The notes under the pieces were generated by a model that searched no databases, was not told where the DNA came from, and was given only the letters and a program-made list of their open reading frames with translations. From NCBI GenBank assembly GCA_040221375.1, contig JAVKEP010000015.1, forward strand, positions 1-64,000: a stretch of 64,000 nt of DNA. The letters are read 5' to 3'. Positions 58,235 through 64,000 of the stretch are shown piece by piece. This stretch comes from SHAN690 sp040221375 (GTDB lineage: Bacteria > Bacteroidota > Bacteroidia > Flavobacteriales_G > Salibacteraceae). Both the position numbers and the translations under genes were made by a program. Numbering within the stretch: the first letter of the stretch is position 1; every line of letters begins with the position of its first letter.

Positions 58235-59149
58235 TTACGATTTCATCTTGCCATTGTACATGGGGTGATGCTCAAGAATGGTTTTCTTGAGAAACTTTCT
58301 GTCCAGGTGCGTGTAGATTTCTGTCGTTGTAATCGACGCATGGCCGAGCATTTCTTGTACCGCGCGTAAGTCAGCGCCATTTTCAACCAATTCTGTAGCA
58401 AAACTGTGGCGAAGCGTGTGGGGGCTGATCGTCTTTCGAATGCCAGCTTTAGCGGCGAGGTCTCTGATGATGTAGAAAACCATCACGCGACTGAGGTGGC
58501 TTCCCCTCTGATTTAAAAATACGTAGTCTGCTTCCGATGGCTTCGGATCGATATGGATTCGTACTTCATCCAGATACAATTGGATGCTTCGTGTCGCGAC
58601 GTCATGGATGGGGACCAAGCGTTCTTTATCTCCCTTTCCTATGACGCGGATGAATCCATCCTTGAAGAAGAGGTTACTAATCCGCAAGGTTACCAATTCA
58701 GAAACGCGCAAACCACACGCGTACAGCGTTTCTACGATGGCACGGTTGCGTTCTCCTTCAGGCCGTGAACGATCAATGGCTTCGAGCATCCGCTCAATTT
58801 CGGCGTTGTTGAGGGTGTCAGGGAGCTTTCGACCCAACTTTGGAGCTTCCAATAAGAGTGTAGGATCTTCTTTGATTACTTCGTCGATTTCGAGGTACCT
58901 AAAGAATGCTTTGATTCCGCTGATTATCCGCGCTTGAGTATGCGGCGCCAAGCCAAGGTCGACGATCCATTTCACAAAGCTTTCGAGGTCTTTGCGCACA
59001 ACGTCGGAGGGACTCATCACGCGCTTCTCTTCACCCAGGTACCTAGTCAGCTTATGCACGTCTTCCAAATAGGCGGCAATGCTGTTTTCGGAGAGCGAAC
59101 GTTCCATCCTCAGGTAAGATTTAAAGCCTTTTATATAGCTGTCCCACAT
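58235..59149 (-). CDS. xerD: Tyrosine recombinase XerD
   Basis: Site-specific recombinase, 304 residues, resolving chromosome dimers at dif with XerC. The N-terminal SAM-like DNA-binding domain (~1-100) precedes the catalytic domain. Catalytic residues are R148 (ACGLRVSEL), K172 (GKGDKERLVP), H244 and R247 (SPHTLRHSFATEL), H270 (LGHASI) and the nucleophile Y279 (TTTEIYTH). All are complete. Neither integrase attachment sites nor phage genes are nearby, and the divergent aroQ neighbour is a common arrangement in Bacteroidota, supporting a housekeeping role. Confidence 0.95.
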   Translation of the reverse strand: MWDSYIKGFKSYLRMERSLSENSIAAYLEDVHKLTRYLGEEKRVMSPSDVVRKDLESFVKWIVDLGLAPHTQARIISGIKAFFRYLEIDEVIKEDPTLLLEAPKLGRKLPDTLNNAEIERMLEAIDRSRPEGERNRAIVETLYACGLRVSELVTLRISNLFFKDGFIRVIGKGDKERLVPIHDVATRSIQLYLDEVRIHIDPKPSEADYVFLNQRGSHLSRVMVFYIIRDLAAKAGIRKTISPHTLRHSFATELVENGADLRAVQEMLGHASITTTEIYTHLDRKFLKKTILEHHPMYNGKMKS

Positions 59150-59244
59150 TTGCTTTGTAAGTTCTGCTTTTTATTCTTCGAATCATTGTTCTTCCTTTTA
59201 GGCTTTCAAAAGACACATGTTGATGCAGTCCTTAGTTTCGTGTC

Positions 59245-59673
59245 ATGAAAATTGCAATTGTCAACGGACCCAACCTCAACCTAACCGGAAAGCGCGAGAA
59301 GGACCTGTATGGAGATAAGACCTTCGACGGATTCATATCCGAAATAAAGAAGGGATTCCCACAAATCGAAATCGATTTCTACCAGAGCAATGTGGAAGGT
59401 GAATTGATCGACCGCCTGCATGCCCTAGATAACGATGCCTCGGTTAAGGGAGTGTTACTTAATGCAGGCGGTTACACGCATACCTCGGTCGCAATTGGCG
59501 ATGCCGTAGCCGCCATCGATACGCCGGTGATCGAGATCCACATGAGCAACGTGTTCGCCCGCGAAGATTTTAGGCACGTTTCATTCGTAGGAAAGTACGC
59601 AATCGGCACCATCGCTGGATTTGGAATGGAGAGCTATTTGCTCGGAATTTTAAAGCTGGTTAACCAAGGTTAG
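59245..59673 (+). CDS. aroQ: 3-dehydroquinate dehydratase, type II
   Basis: A 142-residue dodecameric dehydratase of the shikimate pathway. IVNGPNLNLTGKREKDLYG holds the active-site Asn and catalytic Tyr. FYQSNVEGELIDRLH, LLNAGGYTHTSVAIGDAV and IEIHMSNVFAREDFRHVSF carry the substrate-binding Asn, His and Ser residues. It is divergent from xerD, and its end overlaps the convergent DUF58 gene by four bases. Confidence 0.96.
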   Translation: MKIAIVNGPNLNLTGKREKDLYGDKTFDGFISEIKKGFPQIEIDFYQSNVEGELIDRLHALDNDASVKGVLLNAGGYTHTSVAIGDAVAAIDTPVIEIHMSNVFAREDFRHVSFVGKYAIGTIAGFGMESYLLGILKLVNQG

Positions 59674-60599
59674 TGCAACCTCGATCGCTTGGCAAGGAAA
59701 CGCTCTAGAACGCGCTGTACACTTTCCTGGATGTCCGTTTCCACCCAGTCGATGTGAAATTGACGGCATTTGAGCTTGATTTCATTGATTCGCTTCAACC
59801 GGGCTTCTCGGTACGCCTTTTTCAATGCTTGGGGCTGCGCTTTTACCTGTTCCCCCGTTTCCATGTCTATGAAGGTATGCGGACGATTGTCGAGCTCCAA
59901 GTCTACTTCTGTAAGCTTGTCCATTACATGAAATAACACCACCTCATGCTTGTTGTAGCGCAGGTGTTGAAGGGCCTCGAACAGCCGTTGCTGATCTTCT
60001 TCACCCCGCATGGTAGAATCCACGAAGTCACTGAAGATCACGATCAATGAACGCTTGTGAACCTGTTCAGCCAGCACGTGCAGCGATTCTACGATGTTGG
60101 ACTTTTCTGCACCTTCCTGCCGGGCATATTCCTGTTCCAATAGCGTGAAAAGGTAGCTGTGGTGAACGGAGGAAGTCTTGGCAGGCGTAGTGAGTTCGAT
60201 GCCGTTGCCAAGAAAGGACAGACCCACCGCGTCGCGTTGCGTACGCATCAAATAAATCAATGAGGCCGCAGCTTGGATCGAAAATCGAATCTTGTTGGGT
60301 TCGTCTCGCTCCGAGCGTTTCGGGTAAAACATCGAACCGGATCGATCGATGCAAATGAAACAGCGCAGGTTGGTTTCTTCTTCGAAACGTTTGACAAACA
60401 TCTTATCCGTCCTACCATACAGCTTCCAGTCGATGTGACGGGTGCTTTCACCCGTGTTGTAAGCCCGATGTTCAGCAAACTCAACGGAGAAACCGTGATA
60501 AGGACTTTTATGTAGGCCCGTGATGAATCCTTCTACCGCCTGTCGGGCGAGTAGTTCAAGCCTTCCAAATTGTTGCGCTCTGAAATGATCTATGGGCAT
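59670..60599 (-). CDS. DUF58 domain-containing protein
   Basis: A 309-residue protein of the DUF58 family, usually associated with MoxR ATPases and vWA proteins. FAEHRAYNTGESTRHIDWKLYGRTD contains the DUF58 signature (here split as HIDWKLYGRT), and FICIDRSGSMFYPK resembles the metal-ion-dependent adhesion (MIDAS) DxSxS motif of vWA domains. It has no membrane span. MoxR is not adjacent in this window. Function in protein assembly or maturation is family-level inference. Confidence 0.9.
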   Translation of the reverse strand: MPIDHFRAQQFGRLELLARQAVEGFITGLHKSPYHGFSVEFAEHRAYNTGESTRHIDWKLYGRTDKMFVKRFEEETNLRCFICIDRSGSMFYPKRSERDEPNKIRFSIQAAASLIYLMRTQRDAVGLSFLGNGIELTTPAKTSSVHHSYLFTLLEQEYARQEGAEKSNIVESLHVLAEQVHKRSLIVIFSDFVDSTMRGEEDQQRLFEALQHLRYNKHEVVLFHVMDKLTEVDLELDNRPHTFIDMETGEQVKAQPQALKKAYREARLKRINEIKLKCRQFHIDWVETDIQESVQRVLERFLAKRSRLH

Positions 60600-60672
60600 A
60601 ATGCGAGTTTACGATTTCTGATCGGGCTACCTTTTAATATCAATCACTTTAGTCGACAAGATTCCTTAATCA

Positions 60673-61878
60673 TCAAGCAAGCAACTTTTTACTTGAATAA
60701 TAAATGACACTCATCGCAAGAAGCATAGCGGCACCCATGAAGTACCATGTGAACTCGTAGCCAAAATGCTGGATCAACATCAGACCGCCATTGTGACCTA
60801 GGATATGGGCAATGCTGAAGGCAATGGTATACAATCCCATGTAGCCTCCGATTTTTCCACCTTCGGCCCGGTCCATCGCAATTCTATTGGCAATGGGGAA
60901 GTTGAGCATTTCGCCGAGGGTCAAGAATAGAACACTCACTACGAGGATGAACGACGATTGCCATGTATTGAGTACAACATAGCTGAAGCCGATCATGAGC
61001 GAACTGGCGAGGAGTATGCGTGTCAACTTCCATTTGCGATCTTCCGTGAATTTGATCAAGGGCATTTCAAACAGAAAGATCAGGAAGCCATTGAGCCCAA
61101 TGAGCAAGCCAATCGGTTGCTCAGCCAAGCCATGCACATCACGGTAGTACAGCGGAATGGAGCTGAAGCACTGAAGAAAGACGAATCCTGTGAGAAAGAC
61201 GGCAAACAAGAATACGAGGTAGGGACCATCTTTCAGCGGATCTTTCAATGCTTTCATCGGAGGTGCATCGGCATCGGGCACGGGTTCTACTTCCGGTTTA
61301 GGAAGGAAAAAGAGGATCACCAAACCAGCGAGAACGCAGGTGATTCCATCGACCCAAAACAGTGATAGGTAACCGAGTTTGGCAATGATCAGCCCACCGG
61401 CAGCAGGCCCCAAGCTAAAGCCCAGGTTAACGGCGAGTCGAACGAGGGTCACGGCGCGGGTGCGATTTTCGGGCTTGCTATAGGCTCGAAGCGAAACGAA
61501 CATGGCCGGACGAAACATGTCGGCTACGGACATGACCAAAAAAATGGCAACGCAAAAACCCATGAAAGAGGTCACGTATTGCAGCAAAAAGAAGAGCAGT
61601 CCAGGGGTGATCATGCTCCAGAGCATGGTAGGGTAGAAGCCCAGTTTGTCGCTCAATTTACCGCCTGCCCATGAACCCACGAGTGAGCCCAATCCGAAGG
61701 CAGACATGACCCATCCGACTTCTTGAAAACTCAATCCTACCTCTCCTGTCAGGTACAAAGAAAGAAACGGGATTACCATGGTGCCCGCCCGATTGATCAG
61801 GCTCACCAAGGTGATAATCCATACTTCCTTTCGGAAGCCTTTGTAGGAGTCGAGGTAGTATGAAAGCGGAGAAGTCAA
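60673..61878 (-). CDS. Major facilitator superfamily transporter
   Basis: A 401-residue MFS carrier with twelve spans. The loop 2-3 motif reads GGKLSDKLGFYPTMLWSM, close to GxxxDRxGRRxxL. LVRLAVNLGFSLGPAAGGLI is the span-5 motif C-like segment (GxxxGPxxGG) of exporters. TTG at 61878 is used as the start, because no ATG precedes the first membrane span in frame. Drug or metabolite efflux is likely by motif; the substrate is unknown. Confidence 0.87.
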   Translation of the reverse strand: MTSPLSYYLDSYKGFRKEVWIITLVSLINRAGTMVIPFLSLYLTGEVGLSFQEVGWVMSAFGLGSLVGSWAGGKLSDKLGFYPTMLWSMITPGLLFFLLQYVTSFMGFCVAIFLVMSVADMFRPAMFVSLRAYSKPENRTRAVTLVRLAVNLGFSLGPAAGGLIIAKLGYLSLFWVDGITCVLAGLVILFFLPKPEVEPVPDADAPPMKALKDPLKDGPYLVFLFAVFLTGFVFLQCFSSIPLYYRDVHGLAEQPIGLLIGLNGFLIFLFEMPLIKFTEDRKWKLTRILLASSLMIGFSYVVLNTWQSSFILVVSVLFLTLGEMLNFPIANRIAMDRAEGGKIGGYMGLYTIAFSIAHILGHNGGLMLIQHFGYEFTWYFMGAAMLLAMSVIYYSSKKLLA

Positions 61879-62258
61879 AGGTGGGTGAAGGTAAATGACT
61901 TTTGGGTTCTGTCTGAAATTATACTACGATCAACACGCTTGAATCATTCTACATTGAGAAATAAACACTTTTTCTGGAGATATTCTTATGCGATTGTTGT
62001 TATTGAGGGGGCAATCTCGGGCTTAGCATAGTGTGTTTACAAAGTAGAAAAGTGCAAGAAACCGTATCAATTACCGAGACGTTCGAATCAGTTCGGCTAA
62101 TGGTCTGGATTTATCCAGAGGCAACGATATTCTTGAGTCATGGATGGTAGGATATGGAGGAATTAATTTGGCAGGCGTAAGCAATACTATGTTTATTCAC
62201 AAAACAGGAATCGGAGTTCATTATCGGTTGTTCTTGTGGTTTAGGAATTCTTTCACAT
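61879..62258. other. Intergenic stretch with no recognised gene
   Basis: No tRNA, small RNA family, repeat or convincing coding sequence is seen here. It lies upstream of the MFS gene (minus strand) and behind trxA, so it should contain the MFS promoter, but no clear TTG/TAnnTTTG pair was found. A plus-strand frame (62048-62260) stays open for 70 codons without an early ATG. Confidence 0.5.
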
Positions 62259-62289
62259 AAAAAAAGCCTCGAGGGTTACTCGAGGCTTT
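62259..62289 (-). terminator. Intrinsic terminator of trxA
   Basis: Minus strand: AAAGCCTCGAG-taacc-CTCGAGGCTTT, eight GC-rich pairs plus three A-T pairs, followed by a run of T's (A's at 62259-62265). Confidence 0.93.
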
Positions 62290-62314
62290 CAACCGTTTAG
62301 TTAGGTTGCCGGAA

Positions 62315-62632
62315 TTACATGTGTGCTTCCAGCTTCTTTACCAACGCAGCCTTTGGAACCGCGCCTACTTGGCGATCCACGATTTCTCCATTCTTGAAGA
62401 AAAGGATGGTTGGAATGCTTCTAATGCCATACTTCTGAGCAACTCCAGGGTTGGTGTCCACATTGAGTTTCCCTACAACCGCTTTGTCTGCGTATTCATT
62501 CGCCACTTCTTCGACGATCGGGCCCACCATGCGGCAAGGTCCGCACCACTCGGCCCAAAAATCGACCATTACTGGCTTATCTGAATTCAACGCTTCTATC
62601 TCGAAGTTGCTGTCTGTTAGTTCTAATGCCAT
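62315..62632 (-). CDS. trxA: Thioredoxin
   Basis: A 105-residue thioredoxin, the main protein disulfide reductant. The active site is WAEWCGPCRMVGP (C30 and C33), with the buried Asp in VDFWAEW and the cis-Pro in GIRSIPTILFF. It follows dnaE on the same strand with an 81-base gap that contains its own promoter-like element, and has a strong terminator. The same dnaE-trxA order is common in Bacteroidota. The Bcp peroxiredoxin elsewhere in the window depends on this type of reductant. Confidence 0.97.
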   Translation of the reverse strand: MALELTDSNFEIEALNSDKPVMVDFWAEWCGPCRMVGPIVEEVANEYADKAVVGKLNVDTNPGVAQKYGIRSIPTILFFKNGEIVDRQVGAVPKAALVKKLEAHM

Positions 62633-62664
62633 TTCTTGATTCTATTGATATTTCTAATGATTTA

Positions 62665-62672
62665 CAAAACTA
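62665..62672 (-). promoter_or_regulatory. Candidate -7 element of trxA
   Basis: Minus strand TAGTTTTG matches TAnnTTTG exactly, 32 bases before the ATG at 62632. A -33 TTG at the usual distance is not evident. Confidence 0.35.
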
Positions 62673-62713
62673 GGAAACAAATCCTTCACCATTCGTTCAT
62701 TTGGGCCATTCTG

Positions 62714-64000
62714 TCATGCCTTTTTGATGCTCCAAGCTATGTTTTCCAACGATTCAAGTTGTTCTGTCACCTCGCGCGTCAAGTTGACCTTCATAGATCT
62801 GCTGGGCATTTCAATGATCGTACCGTTGTCATGAACATTGATTTGGATTGGAATGCTACCCTTATTCTTGCTGCACATCCCTTTGATCCGATCTATCAAA
62901 ACGTCTGAGATCGATTGTACTTCAACATCCAGCACAACCTGTTTTACCATTTTGTCTCTGAGTTCTGCAAGGAGGTCAATCTTGGTCACAGACAAACGAG
63001 ATGTTTCTTTTTGCTCTCGTTTATTGAACCAACTTTTGATACCTACGCTCACCAGTACAAACCAATGCTCGGTCAAATAGTTTTTGAAACGGATGTAGTC
63101 GTCTTTGAAGAGCATGAACTCGTGTGTTCCTTCGTAGTCTTCGAGTGAAAATTTGCCATAGGGGCTGCCCGTCTTGGAAGTCAGGTGTTCGGCTTTCGAA
63201 ATGATACCGGCCACCTTGATGTCGCGCCGCTGCTTCATGGCTTCGATGTCTTGAAGATCAACCGTAGATGCGTTGGCAAAATGCTCTTGTTCGAACCGGA
63301 AGTCGTCTAAGGGGTGTCCAGATATATACACGCCCACGACTTCTTTCTCTCGGTTGAGTTGATCCAAGGTTGTCCACTCTGGAGCGTCAGGAATTTGAGG
63401 CTCAGGTAACTCCGCATCTTCTGTTTCACCAAAGAGCGATGCCTGCGCTGAATTCTGAGCTTCTTGGAATGCATTGCCGTAACGCACCGCTTTTTCGATA
63501 AGTGTTGTGCCTTTCTCGTCTTCAGCGAAATACTGCGCCCGGTGAATTCCTTCGAAACAGTCAAAGGAACCCGCTATGGCAAGCCCTTCAAAGTTTTTCT
63601 TGTTGACCGTACGCAAATCGAGGCGCGACGCAAAATCAAATATGGATGCATATGGTTCGTTCTCGAGGCGCTCGGCTACAATGGCCTCAACAGCATTTTC
63701 GCCTACGCCCTTGATCGCACCCATTCCGAACCGAATTTGCCCCTGTTTGTTGACTGCGAATTTGTACGCACTTTCATTGACGTCGGGCCCGAGGACTGAA
63801 ATGCCCATGCGCTTACACTCTTCCATAAAGAAGGTGACTTTCTTAATGTCGCCCATGTTGTGTGTAAGCACTGATGCCATGTATTCGGCAGGGTAGTTGG
63901 CTTTTAAGTACGCGGTTTGAAACGCAACTACACTATAAGCGGCGGAATGCGAACGGTTGAATCCGTACTCCGCGAACTTCATCATCACGTCAAAAATCTT
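62714..64000 (-). CDS. dnaE: DNA polymerase III subunit alpha, C-terminal part (5' end outside window)
   Basis: The replicative polymerase alpha subunit; only the last ~428 residues are visible, and the frame stays open to the window edge. KFAEYGFNRSHSAAYSVVAF and TAYLKANYPAEYMASVLTHN lie at the end of the polymerase domain. GKIRFGMGAIKGVGENAV-like text (IRFGMGAIKGVGENAV) and DLRTVNKKNFEGLAIAG follow as the helix-hairpin-helix region. The OB-fold is VAGIISKAEHLTSKTGSPYG with FMLFKDDY. The C-terminal tail (~330-424) ends SIKKA. trxA lies downstream. Confidence 0.97.
   Translation of the reverse strand, partial: KIFDVMMKFAEYGFNRSHSAAYSVVAFQTAYLKANYPAEYMASVLTHNMGDIKKVTFFMEECKRMGISVLGPDVNESAYKFAVNKQGQIRFGMGAIKGVGENAVEAIVAERLENEPYASIFDFASRLDLRTVNKKNFEGLAIAGSFDCFEGIHRAQYFAEDEKGTTLIEKAVRYGNAFQEAQNSAQASLFGETEDAELPEPQIPDAPEWTTLDQLNREKEVVGVYISGHPLDDFRFEQEHFANASTVDLQDIEAMKQRRDIKVAGIISKAEHLTSKTGSPYGKFSLEDYEGTHEFMLFKDDYIRFKNYLTEHWFVLVSVGIKSWFNKREQKETSRLSVTKIDLLAELRDKMVKQVVLDVEVQSISDVLIDRIKGMCSKNKGSIPIQINVHDNGTIIEMPSRSMKVNLTREVTEQLESLENIAWSIKKA

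Noticed and set aside
62081..62089. GTTCGAATC resembling a tRNA T-loop
   Set aside because: The flanking bases do not form the five-pair T-stem, and no acceptor, D or anticodon arm is found around it.

Overview
The window is a chromosomal segment of a Bacteroidota bacterium, most likely a marine or freshwater Flavobacteriales-like lineage. The evidence is a type IX secretion (T9SS) sorting tail on a multicopper oxidase, a DUF4249 lipoprotein, TRL-like lipoproteins, several lipoproteins with Bacteroidota-style lipoboxes, hardly any Shine-Dalgarno sequences, and promoters of the TTG-N(17-23)-TAnnTTTG type. No rRNA, tRNA, insertion sequence, prophage or CRISPR array was recognised. Genes are dense, with many 1-20 base overlaps and two partial genes at the ends (rny at the left, dnaE at the right).

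Layout. 0-19 kb: the end of rny, then a surface-polysaccharide region. It holds a WbpP-like epimerase, a Gfo/Idh/MocA oxidoreductase, a GT-C-like membrane protein, three GT4 enzymes, one GT2 enzyme, an ABC-2 exporter pair (Wzm/Wzt type), an initiating polyprenyl-phosphate sugar transferase, UDP-GlcNAc 2-epimerase and an O-antigen-ligase-like protein. A dicarboxylate symporter and an MFS carrier follow. 19-23 kb: a lipoprotein, a TfoX-N protein, an MscS channel and a pair of overlapping secreted multicopper-oxidase-like genes. 23-28 kb: a minus-strand operon with a Na+/solute symporter, GNAT enzyme, M20 amidohydrolase and two fold-type-III racemases. 28-30 kb: a MATE exporter.

30-33 kb is the most interesting part. 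It is a compact minus-strand operon of ECF sigma factor, zinc-type anti-sigma factor, a secreted small protein with three KCGEGKCG modules, a MNIO (DUF692) enzyme and a DUF2063 partner. This is the gene set of the copper-related RiPPs called bufferins or oxazolins (BufABC/HvfABC), here in a Bacteroidota arrangement with its own sigma/anti-sigma pair and an intrinsic terminator between precursor and enzyme. A His-rich Spy/CpxP-like protein lies just upstream. The two multicopper-oxidase-like genes 8 kb away suggest, but do not prove, a wider copper theme.

33-42.6 kb: tRNA methyltransferase, purine nucleoside phosphorylase, a sulfotransferase-like/aminotransferase pair, an SDR, then a six-gene overlapping operon (symporter, lipoprotein, secreted protein, Bcp peroxiredoxin, GNAT, NMO/FabK-like enzyme). 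42.7-64 kb: mostly housekeeping (priA, RluA-type pseudouridine synthase, panB, dnaK, xerD, aroQ, trxA, dnaE) mixed with an RND/MMPL exporter, a tandem triplet of TRL-like lipoproteins, a holin-like membrane protein, an N-formylglutamate amidohydrolase-like protein, a TMTC-like TPR membrane protein, a DUF58 protein and an MFS carrier.
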